From the NCBI GenBank assembly GCA_922989275.2, contig OV277868.1, forward strand, positions 55,550,216-55,614,215: a stretch of DNA of 64,000 nt, in the 5' to 3' direction. Shown here one piece after another: positions 49,771 to 60,027 of the stretch. Below the pieces are notes generated by a model, which saw only the letters and a list, made by a program, of their open reading frames with translations, was not told the origin of the DNA and made no database searches. This DNA comes from Gari tellinella. Taxonomy: Eukaryota; Mollusca; Bivalvia; Cardiida; Psammobiidae. A program made the translations under genes and the position numbers. Numbering within the stretch: position 1 is the first letter of the stretch; the number at the start of each line of letters is the position of its first letter.

Positions 49771-52218
49771 TACTTAACACAATTTCTAATCGGTCACTTT
49801 TTAAAGCTACATATGTCTTTGAATACTTAGTTCACATTTTTTATATTTTACACACAATATAATGGATTCTTAGCGCACCTTATTTTTGGATTTATACACG
49901 CTGCCCTACTTCGTGAACGTCAGAACAACCACGTGGCTTGTTTGGCCTAATTTGCACGTGGAAGAAAGTCTCTATCCGCAAGATTACACGAGTGTAATCT
50001 CCAATGACTGCATAGCCCAAAAAACACCTAGAATAACAAACGAAGAGAGGGACAGAGCCGTCAGAATGTCGCACGCTGGTGTATCCTTACGGCAAATAAG
50101 ATTCAACCACCGAAGTATTCCGGAAGTGGAAACAAAAAAAAGACTAATTTCCGTGTATTCCATATTAGGAAATATTGTTGTGCTCTAGTAGTTTAGAGCA
50201 CCGGATACACTGGCTGCTGAGTAGAACTCTAAATCTGGTAGATCTAGATCTATACCGTTTATTTGGGCGATGTATACAACACAAGTCAATTCTCAATTAA
50301 TAATTTAATGATGTAGCTTTAAGCTAGATATAATAACGTTCATAGACGTAATTATCCATCTCTGTATTTATTAATATATACACAAAATACACGTGGTGAC
50401 TCGCGAACACGAATTCATTTAAAATATCGTTCCACAGTAAATAACGCAGTTGAAATAAACGTAAATTTGTTAAAACATTCTCTCAAAAATGATCCTAGTT
50501 CGAAAATCTAACTTAAGCTTCAAATCCCTCTGATAGTAAATAAAGTGAAAAGCTGCTAACCGAAGTATAAATGTTACAGAAATCAGGCGGCTCAGTAAAC
50601 GGAAGTTGGGTCTAAAATAAGTAAACTGAAGTGAGCTCAAGATTCAAGAAATCTGACCCTTATATACGTTTGACGGCATGCACCCATAATTCTGGTCGCA
50701 TGCGCCCATAAAACTGGTCGCATTCGCCCAAGATTAGTGGTGCAACAGCTCTCGCCCAAATTACTGGGTGCATCGCCCAAGATTCTGGGCGATGACGTCG
50801 CAAGTTACATGTCACTGAACCGTGACCTCGAAGTTGAGTACACCTGAATCGCTGTCTGCTAAGAGTGAAATACTGGGTGGGGTACAAACTGCTAAAGAAA
50901 ACATAATTTATATACCTTTGTACCGTATGGATTATATCTTAACATTGTAATAGATGTTGCTTTAAAGACAAGTTAATTATGATGGTATTCAAAATAAATA
51001 CATCTGTTTACTGTGAAGCTATACCGAGATGCCGTGTTAACACACGTCACTTCCCGACCGGTGCAACATGTCAAGATACAAAACATCAAATTTGATAATT
51101 CAAGTAATGGTAGATCTATTCGTCAAAGGTAGAAGTCAAAACGCGGAAAGCAGGTTAAAACATCATCCTTAAACGAAGTAGATCAGGTAAGTTAAATGTT
51201 GATATGCTGAAACAAGCAGCGTCATTTCAATACACGACATAGATTGTTGTGTAATGTATAGCAGCGATCGTAAACACACCGTTTCAATACCGGTAAACAT
51301 GAATTTCTGTTTGAACTATAAGATATGGAATTACTCAATAAATCAACAATATCGATTGAGGGAACGGATAAATGGTGCACATTTACCTGAACCTTCAATC
51401 AGAATTAGCTATCTTAAAACGATCTCTGCTATACAGACAACATAACGAGTCACCACAATATTTCCGTCGATTTGCATCTGGCTAGAACTTATAACCGGAT
51501 ACTTTTGACCATTTAGGCTATAACGCGGAAATTTGACGTCACCGGAAGTAGAGCATACCGCCCCAGGAAACCAAACGACGGGTAACAACACCCCTAGGAC
51601 CGATACATTGTAGTGACGCACCTGAGAGACAGATTTGTTCCCGTTGCAAAGACGGCAAGACAGCTTAAGGGTCAGCACGACCGTAACGTCACACCCAAGA
51701 CGGTACCTAATCGACTGCGAGAGGTAGGCAGTCGCTGCTGACGGCCACTTAAAGTTGAAGTCATCACCAAACAGCTTGGGCCCGACAATAGAGATGAGTT
51801 TAACCCTACAGAGCACGTTTGCGACATTCTCAAGAACGCGTTCGTTCCTTACCTCAGCCTCCAAACCTTTATGCATTGGAGCGTGACGTCGTCAATGTCT
51901 TAGAAAGTTAGGTCATCAATACTTTTGCTGAATTCTTCTCGTCTATGAGAATTCAAAACGAAACTGTTATTGCAACTGACAGGGGCAATACGCGTTACTA
52001 ACACTTAGCCTAAGAACTGTGTACACATGTAACACTCCTGTGATTTTCAAAATCTGAGGTGCCTCCATAGAGGTTGTTGTTAAAGCTTTGAAGGAATGTG
52101 ATACACATTGTGATAGTCTGCTTCAAAATTGATTACACAATCACATGGTTTATAAGTTTTTCAAATGTCTTTTTCTGAATGAAATATAAAGTGACCGATA
52201 AGAAATTTTGTTGAGTAT
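49771..52218 (+). pseudogene. Tc1/mariner transposon, internally deleted (copy 2)
   Basis: TIRs TACTTAACACAATTTCTAAT and CCGATAAGAAATTTTGTTGA (inverse) bound the element. The plus strand encodes an N-terminal HTH region (NEERDRAVRMSHAGVSLRQI, near 50041), then after a 1.28 kb insertion VTHLRDRFVPVAKT and NVTPKTVPNRL (about 51613-51720). Next comes the NP-EH region near 51799. The catalytic core is missing at the same place as in copy 1 (10034). Open frames on the minus strand here are antisense shadows. Without the insertion the element would be about 1.16 kb. Confidence 0.82.
50176..51457. mobile_element. Probable solo LTR, 1.28 kb
   Basis: Interrupts Tc1 copy 2; the empty site is visible in copy 1. 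It begins TGTTGTG and ends CACCACA (TG...CA) and is flanked by ATAT on both sides (50172-50175, 51458-51461). It contains an AATAAA near 50994. No gag or pol. A short array of CGCATGCGCCCATAA-like units lies near 50679-50800. The LTR family is not recognised. Confidence 0.55.
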
Positions 52219-52261
52219 AGATCTATACCGGAAGAGGTATGTATACAGTAAACACTAAGAA

Positions 52262-52465
52262 ATGGTGTCTTCTGCCAGTGTCCGATCCGACGTTAAGTAA
52301 CGCGGCGTGTAATCAGGAACAAAACTCTTTGACACTAGTTTTGAATTAACGTCAGTCATACTGTCTTAAATCTAAATTTGAAACGATATTTCCCACTACA
52401 ATATTGAAGCAGACGAGATATGACTATGACGGGGTAAAATCTCACGAGGTTTGACGAATAATGGG
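52262..52465 (+). mobile_element. MITE, family B (decayed)
   Basis: GATCCGACGTTAAGTAACGC, TTTGACACTAGTTTTGAATT, TTGAAGCAGACGAGAT and CTCACGAGGTTTGACGAATA follow the family B order. Confidence 0.55.
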
Positions 52466-52701
52466 TCAACTATTTCCCATATAGAAGCGCCTTTTAGCTC
52501 ATGTGATTTATTGCTCCACTGAAGAAATAGGTCAAATTTATACAGTCATATACATGTACCCAAAGAAATATGCTCTGTATCTTAGCAGAAAGTAGATTTA
52601 AGAATGCTAAAAGTAAAGCAGATATTTTGGTTTACTTTCAATCAGCTTTACGTGGTAACCTGGCTTAAACACTAGAAAACAATATGGGGGTAACGAGTTA
52701 A
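52466..52701 (-). mobile_element. MITE, family D (reverse, decayed)
   Basis: CTATTTCCCATATAGAAGCG, AAAAGTAAAGCAGATATTTTGG and ACACTAGAAAACAATATGGGGG then GAGTTAA are family D landmarks in reverse. Confidence 0.65.
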
Positions 52702-53270
52702 GGAGTCTCTATGTAATGAATTTCAATTGTAGAAGTACGGTAAAATCGAACTAAGCGAGCTCAAGCTATAAAGTATAGACTATATTCTGCACAATACCAG
52801 CAAGTTGTTACCATTGTGATCAACTTTGATAATTGATGCAAATGACAAAGTTCACAAATTATAATTACATAGCCAAGCCTGTAGAAACCTAGTGACGAGT
52901 TTACTCATCATTTACAAAACGTGTACTTGATTCAGTTGCACTTTTGACAAAGGTGACAGCAGTCACCGAAACTGTCAAATTAAGAAAATATTAGTAGTAG
53001 TGTAATAACAATTGTACATGCATATTCATTTAAATTTCGAGTTTTGCTATATTGACCAGTCTTCTGTCACCCACGAACTTGGCAATTTCAACATGATTAG
53101 TGATGAATTAGACACTGTTGTAGATCTGTTGGAATCAAAACTAGATATTATCCAAGATGAACACGAGCTTTTTGTGGAAAAACACACAAAAATAATTATG
53201 TACATCGCGATATCCCTGGTTTACAGACCATATGTTTTACACTGAAGAATGGACTGAGTTATAAAAACAC

Positions 53271-53518
53271 TTAACCATTTACATCATAGCATGTTTCTAG
53301 TTTTGAGATATGTGCCACTTAAAGCAGGTTGAAAGTAAAGCAGAATGTGCCTTAAGGTACATTCTGCTTTACTTCCAGCCTGCTTTAAGCTACAATCTGC
53401 TAGGCTATATAAAATATTTGTAATGGTAATTGTTCATGAGGGTATAAACTGGAACTATATTCCGCAGCAGAGGATTAATTTAATACACTTAAAGTCGTTT
53501 CTATTGGGGAAGGGTTAA
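53271..53518 (+). mobile_element. MITE, family D, inserted in the LINE relic
   Basis: TTAACCATTTACATCATAGC to GGGGAAGGGTTAA. Hairpin arms AAAGCAGAATGTGCC and GGTACATTCTGCTTT have tip TTAA. It separates the first two LINE pieces. Confidence 0.88.
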
Positions 53519-53864
53519 AAGCAAAACATAACAAATACTACCAGGCAAATGAACGTGAAACAATAGTTTGCCTTTGTACAAACGTGTCTGGTGCGAAAGG
53601 TTATTCCAAGAAGCTGTATCCTTTGGTTTCTGAAATAACAGGGCAACGATCTGAGAATCCTGTGCGCAGTGACAAAAGCAACATCAGTCTTGCAGATGAC
53701 TGTGCTGAGCAGTTTATGAATAAAATGGCTAAATTAGAGATTCGTTGAGTAAATTTGAAGAATATGAACCTCTAACTAAATATTTCTGTAATCAATCAGT
53801 TCAAATTCAAAACAACTGACTGAAAATTAAATTTACTTTCTAATCAGTAAACTGAACACTAAAT

Positions 53865-54111
53865 CAGGGGCCCGTTTCATAAAACTTCTTACGACAAAAA
53901 CGGTCGTAAGTCAAAACTTTAAAATACATTTAATCTCTGATTTCTCTATCGAATCCTGTCTTGTGACACCTTTTTGGAATCGTCTTTTCAAGACGATTCC
54001 AAAACAATGTCACAAGACAGGATTGGATGGAGAAATAAATAATAATTGAGACTTTTATAATCAGACTTACGAAAACATTATTCGTACGAAGTTTTATGAA
54101 ACGGGCCCCTG
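53865..54111. mobile_element. TIR element, family F, inserted in the LINE relic
   Basis: CAGGGGCCCGTTTCATAAAA to TTTATGAAACGGGCCCCTG. It carries a different central palindrome at about 53951-54023 (ATCCTGTCTTGTGACA and its inverse, tip CTTTTCAAGAC). The same TIR family as 49465 therefore carries an unrelated hairpin. Confidence 0.88.
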
Positions 54112-54400
54112 GTGAATAAGACATCCTTCACTGACATGTGCTGAAACAATACTTACAACAGTTCCTTCGAACGATCACCAACATTGTCAATCTTTCACTG
54201 AAACATGGAGTGCTTCAATCCGAATGCAAGCGAGCAATAGGCAGACCTCTTTAAAGGAACATGGCCATTAATTAGTATAAAGCAGGTATAGACCGGTCAG
54301 TAATCTGAATTTTCTTTCGAAACTGATATAGAAAGCTGTACGTGTTAGACTGAATAACATGCCTATCAATAGGCCTTACATGTATCAACTAGTCTGCTAT

Positions 54401-54763
54401 ATCAATTGTTTTTTATATTACATACCATATTTTAGAAGTAATATATCTATATTACAGCATATTAGTTATATGATAAACGATATTTTAAACTAGTTTTAAA
54501 ACCATGTATTTTAGTTTCTTTACTTTTTATGAAATGTGCGCTTATGTTTAATGTCGTATGTAATGTAAAACTATTGAATATAAGTATGTAACTTTGTAAA
54601 AACAGGGGTTTAATCAAATAAGACATTATTTCATTAACAGTTTCAAGAAAATGTCTGTTTCTATCCTTTTGTGCATTGATTTTGTGTTTCGTTTTGTTTA
54701 ATCGTAAAATAATAATATCTACTCCACTGTGCATGTAAACACTGTACGCAAAAATTATGTAGT
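54401..54763. other. No gene recognised
   Basis: Possibly the continuation of the LINE relic, but no further RT motifs could be read. Confidence 0.3.
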
Positions 54764-54870
54764 GGTAAACGGGTGAAAGTTGTTTTTCTTTCCCAATATA
54801 GTAGGCAAAAAGTATGAAACTTGATCAGGCGCAGAGTATTTGTATCTTTCGGGCTCCAAACTGTTCACAC
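54764..54870 (+). mobile_element. Family C fragment
   Basis: TTGTTTTTCTTTCCCAATA, ACTTGATCAGGCGCAGAG and GGGCTCCAAACTGTTCACAC. The remainder of 54765-55178 holds nothing recognised. Confidence 0.45.
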
Positions 54871-55178
54871 TGAGAAGTTTTGACGAATCTTCAACACTTA
54901 AGAATAGTACATTCGTGTATTTTATACTATTATGGTAGTATTAGCAGAATTAGCATGTCTAAAATAATTAATACTTTATTCATTAGTTAATGATATTTCA
55001 ATATTCATAACTGTTTCATCATCCGTATTTATATGCGTGTTTCCTAGACAACTTATTAACTGTATGTATGGAACTGTTCTCATGTTTTTTTGTATGTAAA
55101 TGCAAACTGAGAGAGAAATTAACTGAAACTGTGTATAATTCATTTTAACTCTATCTCTGCCAAGTTTTCTCGTCTGCT

Positions 55179-55387
55179 TTAACCCTCTTACCGACAAAAT
55201 ATCGTCTGCATTGGTGATGTCGTCTGCAAGATTTTTTAAGGCAGCGTTAAGGCAGTTTTGACCTAAAATGTCGTTACGAGTGACAAACAGTTTGGAATCT
55301 GAGCATACGCCGCGTTACGCGGCGTGTGATCAGAATCCAAACTGCTTGCAAAGTCGCATTTTGGAAACGTTGGCAGTGAAAGAGTTG
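55179..55387 (-). mobile_element. MITE, family X (reverse)
   Basis: TTAACCCTCTTACCGAC to TTGGCAGTGAAAGAGTTGA. Hairpin arms ACAAACAGTTTGGAATCTGA and TCAGAATCCAAACTGC share the private GAATC and CATACGCC/GGCGTGTG variants. Confidence 0.8.
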
Positions 55388-55712
55388 ATTCATTGGGTGT
55401 GCGGTTTTTAAGAGGAAAATAATGTCTTCTTCACTGTACTTCATGTAGAGAACAACAATGTACATTGCTATCCATTGTTTTACTATTGTGTGGCTTCGGT
55501 ACCGGAAATGATGAGTCTCTTAGTGGGCTATGTAGATGGACATACGCTTCATATATTAATGAACATGTGCTTCAATTTGGATTCAGATGCGATGACATGT
55601 ACATGCTCATGCATATATGATTATGTATCTACTTTTACCTTAAGTTTTTTCTAACCCAAATAATTAACATTTAATCTTCAATATCAGCGCACCTGTATAT
55701 AGTACATCTGGT
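55388..55712. other. No gene recognised
   Basis: AT-rich without recognised content. Confidence 0.35.
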
Positions 55713-55790
55713 ATTTGCTAACAGTGTAGACTCTGATCAGAGAACTCATACAGGAGGCCCATGATCAAGGTCTTCCCTATCACTTTGCAA
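55713..55790. repeat. Hairpin module, family E (decayed)
   Basis: TTTGCTAACAGTGTAGACTC then TGATCAGAGAACTCATAC. The right arm is eroded. Confidence 0.5.
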
Positions 55791-55977
55791 TATATTGTAT
55801 AAAACAATCCTAAATAGTATTGAACGGACTAAACTTAAATGAAAACTAGAAGTGTCCGTTAAAAGTTTCGGAAGTGAATGAGTTACAAAATGGCAAACAA
55901 AATAAGGCTAATAACTTAATCATTATTGAGATTTTCACGTTAACCGACTGGGCTTGACAGAATGTGTATGTGGGTTA

Positions 55978-56089
55978 ATATAAACATTCAGAATTGTCAA
56001 AAAGTTGTCATTTTCTGCATTTTACTTGATTGCGTTTTCGTTTCGTTTGCGTTTAAACGGGAAAGAATAACGTTTTTCTCTACTGTACG
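55978..56089 (+). mobile_element. Family C right half
   Basis: AATTGTCAAAAAGTTGTCAT, GTTTCGTTTGCGTTTAAACG and AACGTTTTTCTCTACTGTA. The hairpin and left end are missing. Confidence 0.7.
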
Positions 56090-56635
56090 CATTTACAGTG
56101 GGGGAACACAATAAATATTCGAATTATTCCTTAAATCAATTCAGATCATTCTCGTTCCGATTTAGCCAGCGATATAGATTTAGCATGCGAAAGTTCAAAC
56201 TTACCACAAAAATAGTTTCCCTATTACCAATGTAAAAAGTAACCAAATATAAATCCAATAAGCCGTTCCGTGAAATGGTGTATATAAAATGGCCAAACTT
56301 AGCTCAACTATGCAGTAGGCTTTTACTTGAAACATTTACAAGTACCATGTCTATACGCGACTAAACAATCTACTTTAGATTGTTTTAGATATTTGTTATG
56401 AAGTTTAAGACTGCATGAAGTGGTGGTTAACATTTATACATCTAGATCTAGACTGGTTTTACATTTGTACTCTGCTTATTTCGTCATGAAAGCAAAACGT
56501 TTGTCTATAAATTTGGTCGTTTTTAGCAATTCGAAGCGTTGGTATAACACATTTACGCCCAGTGGATTCACCCATGTTTATATATTGGATTAGTCCATTT
56601 TTATCAAAGGGATGTCTGTTAAAAAATTTCATTTT
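56090..56635. other. No gene recognised
   Basis: No ORF with domain features or recognised repeat. Confidence 0.35.
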
Positions 56636-57602
56636 CATTTTTTCGGCGGAGCTGTCTGTTATCTATTTAGTCACACATTTCTATTTAGACAAACATTTGA
56701 ACCAATCATATTTGATCAGAAATTTAGAATTAAGAGCACCTGTTGAAACTGAATTGTCTGATTGGATAGTAGCCAGGGCTCCAGATAAGAGAATTATTTC
56801 AAAACTTAAAAACTTTATTTGTGCATTAAACCCTATGGTGTCCAACTCATATGAATTGTCTCTTCGAGACGATAAAATGAGTGGTAACACCATAGGGTTT
56901 GGTGCTGAAATGAGTGAGAAAATGTTAGATTTGTTCAATTTACTCCCCTCTTATCTGGAGCCCTGAAACATTAGCCTAGCTGTTTATGCACTGATGTGAG
57001 TGTAAAATTAGACACAGCCAGTGTGTAATACTGAGCTTCTATTTTAAGATATGCTAGCAGAATCTGATGTGTATTTATAGATAGACAGTGGCAGCTAGGT
57101 ACTTTGTTTAATAATGGTTTACTTCCAATTTATTTTAATTGTTAACTATTAATTTTGTACAAATTTACCATACATTGATAGCAATATAATAAATGGCCTC
57201 AAGTGAGTTAAACACAATTGTGTTGTTTCATCATTTATTTACAAGAGTGAGGTGTTATAGACCTTGTAAAGCAGGGCAGACTGTTCTGTATGGGCCTGCA
57301 CAGTTTATCTAGTTATAGTTTGTTTCAAGAAACTCCCCATGAATGAAGTTTGATACACAGAACAATATAATTTAATCTGAGGATCTCCTACCAGTAGCTA
57401 GGATATGTTTAGCATTTCTGTACATTTATAGTTTTTTAGTCAGAGTTATGCTATATCGTTGAATGTGTATTTTTTGCTTTTCAATTCAAGATATTACAAT
57501 TCTTTGAAAACCTCCAATTTCGTACAATTTTGCACACCCATCAACAGCATGAATTCCACCAACCATTCCGCCGAATATCTTTTTTTAAAGATATTTCTTG
57601 TT
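56636..57602 (-). repeat. Family I interspersed repeat (inverted copy)
   Basis: ATTTTTTCGGCGGAGCTGTC to AAAGATATTTCTTGTTTG is the reverse of the 1788-2573 repeat, with extra internal sequence. The core palindrome lies around GTCTCTTCGAGAC (about 56857). The short open frames on either strand mirror those in the other copy and are not genes. Confidence 0.65.
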
Positions 57603-57618
57603 TGTATTGAATTTCTTA

Positions 57619-57690
57619 TCAGCAAACAGTGTAGACTCTGATCAGACGCCGCATAATGCGGCGTCTGATCATAGTCTACACTGTTTGCCT
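57619..57690. repeat. Hybrid hairpin module (E arms, A/B tip)
   Basis: CAGCAAACAGTGTAGACTCT and TAGTCTACACTGTTTGC are family E outer arms. The inner part GATCAGACGCCGCATAATGC is the A/B type. GCAT and ATGC are a private, matched change in both arms. Confidence 0.85.
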
Positions 57691-57750
57691 ACGTCTCATA
57701 ACTATATGAGATCGTATGCACAAATGGGTTAACTAAGATTTATTTTAGCA

Positions 57751-57850
57751 TACAGTGGAGAATCTGTTATTCTTTCCCGTTTAAACACAAACGTACGCAA
57801 ACGCAAAGCACTAAAACGTAGAAAAGAACAACTTTTGGACAATTCTGATA
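57751..57850 (-). mobile_element. Family C half (reverse), truncated
   Basis: TACAGTGGAGAATCTGTTAT to GACAATTCTGATA, then a different palindrome starts at 57854. Confidence 0.75.
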
Positions 57851-57853
57851 TAT

Positions 57854-58025
57854 ACACATTACCAGTTGACAGTGCGATACAGAGTGATGTATTTAGCTCG
57901 AGACGTTTTTGACGGAAATAGCCGATCTGACGAGCGCCTTGGCGCGAGTCTGATCGGTTGTTTCCGCCAAAAACGGCGAGAGCTAAATGCAACACTCTGT
58001 TGCGCACTGCCAACTGGTGATGTGT
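57854..58025. repeat. Large imperfect palindrome, 172 bp
   Basis: ACACATTACCAGTTGACAGT to GCCAACTGGTGATGTGT. Inner CCGATCTGACGAGCGCC and GGCGCGAGTCTGATCGG meet at TT. It replaces the missing half of the adjacent family C MITE. Confidence 0.85.
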
Positions 58026-58164
58026 TTATTATATGCCTTAAAGGCCTATATCTGGCTCAGCAGGATGTCAATTGGATTGTATATTGTGGTAGGGTGTGAT
58101 ACACAATTGTTACATCATATTACCCAGAGGCACCCAGATGCATCATGGTCATAGGTACTAGGTA

Positions 58165-58286
58165 TTATTTTCTAATTCGCTTTGCTCAACCGAAAATAAA
58201 ATATTTATCCTCTAAAGAATCATTCAGGATTATATAAAAGACTTAACACAGTAAATAGCAATAGGCCAAAGGCATTACGGATTTTT
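58165..58286 (-). repeat. Split direct repeat B2 (122 bp)
   Basis: Matches B1 at 58697-58818, offset 532 bp. It forms the 3' end of the element. Confidence 0.9.
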
Positions 58287-58549
58287 ATTTTTCACACAGT
58301 AACATTTCAATGAACTGCACAAACAATGAAGATCATCATTCTCATAAATCATAGTCTGTACTCTGCTATTTCCAACATGAAAAATAGAAAAGGCATGATT
58401 AAGATATACATGCAATAAGATAACAGATGCACAACAAAATTACTTTCAGTCTGAAAATCCCCATCAACAGTATTTCAAATTCATGTACTACTCCATTGAA
58501 TACAAACATCTAAGTTATCAAAAATCTTAATTAAGGGTGGGTGGGAGGG

Positions 58550-58701
58550 AATCTAATACACGTCTATTTATCCGTAATGCTTTACCTCGAGTGATTGAAA
58601 TCTGTATAGCTGACCACGTGACTACTTAAGATCGGAAAACTCGTGCAATCACATGTGCACGAATCACCTGAATGTATCTGACGTGAATAAATACATTTAT
58701 T
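58550..58701 (-). repeat. Split direct repeat A2 (152 bp)
   Basis: Matches A1 at 63822-63973, offset 5272 bp. It overlaps B1 by the five bases TTATT. Confidence 0.92.
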
Positions 58702-58818
58702 TTCTAATTCGCTTTGCTCAACCGAAAATAAAATATTTATCCTCTAAAGAATCATTCAGGATTATATAAAAGACTTAACACAGTAAATAGCAATAGGCCA
58801 AAGGCATTACGGATTTTT
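58697..58818 (-). repeat. Split direct repeat B1 (122 bp)
   Basis: Same sequence as B2, and joined to A2. The B1-A2 junction is the expected analogue of the circle junction used by YR elements (family knowledge). Confidence 0.9.
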
Positions 58819-58904
58819 CGAGCAAAAACAAAGAACGGGAATAGAAAGTAACTATGTAAACACTGTTTTAACATCCAATATAAAAGCGCTAATCATACAT
58901 CAAC

Positions 58905-59911
58905 TCATATCCCTAGACATTTAGATACTGAAAGTAATTTGTCTATGTCATCCTTCACATAACCATCTTTAGCCTTCTCAGTACGCCAACGACCATGTCT
59001 TTTGAAAAGTCTCTCCGATACTCCAAAATTTGCCGCTGCAGTGGCACCACCTGACCTCAAACTATGAAGTCCAAACTTGGCTTTATCTAAACCAATTGCC
59101 GTAAACATATTCAAAATAACCTCTCGAGCTCTAGTATAAGAAATGCATCTGGCACCCTTTAACATATAAGTATCGGTTGTTCTAAAATACGATACAGATC
59201 TAAATATGAATTCCTCAGAATCTTTGTCAATACTAGCCAAACACAAGTATCTGTCTATCAATTTAACTGGACAAGTCATATTTCCTGTCCTAGCAATTAT
59301 ACAACGATTACCCTCTCGGTATAAATCAGTTTTACTAGAACGGATATAAACAGAAAGGTATTCGTCATAAAACTGTAAATCAGATCTCCTGATATTGCTC
59401 AACTCTGCAAATCTAAGAAATCCAGCATAAGCTATGAAGCACATGCTCAAATTTCTTAAATCTAACAAAGTAGCGTTCTGATGCCCAAACTTATCATTCA
59501 ATTTATTTAAAATATCAGGAGTTACAGGCTCCTTTTTAGTCACAGAATGCCCCAAAATCCGATGAGCTGCCTCCCTGACTGACTTAACTAACTCCGAATC
59601 GGAGGGACTGCTGCTAATACCGGCTAAATCATGCGCCCATTTTAGGCCATAAAACACTTCATCAACACAAGAAGGAGAATTAGATCTCTGAATCACTGAC
59701 ACTAGGTAGAGAGATAAATAAATATCTGTAGCCGGTAATACAGGAACAGCATGCAGTGTAGCCCAGTCACGCCAAAGTTTGAAGACTCTGCTGTACTTTT
59801 TCACAGTGTTATTAGATTTCGACTGTAATACAATGTTAGGCAGGTCTTCAGCCAGAGAGGACAGCTCCGGATCTTGCAGCTCGTGTAGATCTATTCTGTT
59901 GCGGATGACAT
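58905..59911 (-). CDS. Tyrosine recombinase of the retrotransposon
   Basis: Integrates circular element DNA by site-specific recombination. The open frame can be read back to 59975, but only from a TTG, and its first 20 codons are Cys/Phe-rich junk. On the minus strand a pyrimidine-rich run ending TTTTGACAG stops at 59912, so this is probably a spliced exon entered in phase 1. Residues in 59975-based numbering: SAM-like core-binding region about 45-150, then catalytic Arg188 (GFLRFAEL), Lys215 (SSKTD), His304 and Arg307 (HSLRSGG), His327 (RHGRW) and Tyr339 (DGYVK). All are present and the frame is intact to the stop at 58905. The upstream exon partner was not identified. An alternative is translation by reinitiation or a non-AUG start. 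Confidence 0.88.
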
Positions 59912-60027
59912 CTGTCAAAAGTATAAAACAGACAAAACAACATAAGCATTTACAACAAAGATCGTTACTTTGCAATATATGTATTTAACCTTTTAAACCC
60001 ATGCAAAATACGCCAAATCTCAGATAC

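Larger units (their letters stand above)
53012..54400 (+). pseudogene. LINE ORF2 relic split by two MITEs
   Basis: Three plus-strand pieces follow the order of a non-LTR retrotransposon pol. The first, at about 53030-53200, ends EHELFVEKHTKI, like the KHAP-K motif after the endonuclease. After MITE D, 53520-53748 reads KAKHNKYYQANERE, then SKKLYPLVSEITG and FMNKMAKLEIR, matching the linker before RT. After MITE F, 54160-54400 reads TITNIVNLSLKHGVLQ and YRPVSNLNFLSKLI, a typical RT start. Stops and frameshifts are frequent. The family could be jockey, CR1 or similar; it is dead. Confidence 0.7.

Noticed and set aside
51409..51876. 155-codon minus-strand open frame
   Set aside because: Antisense to the recognisable Tc1 transposase segments on the plus strand.
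429..57690. CRISPR array made of repeated palindromes
   Set aside because: The palindromes are dispersed at irregular kilobase spacing, lie inside TIR elements, and the DNA is eukaryotic.
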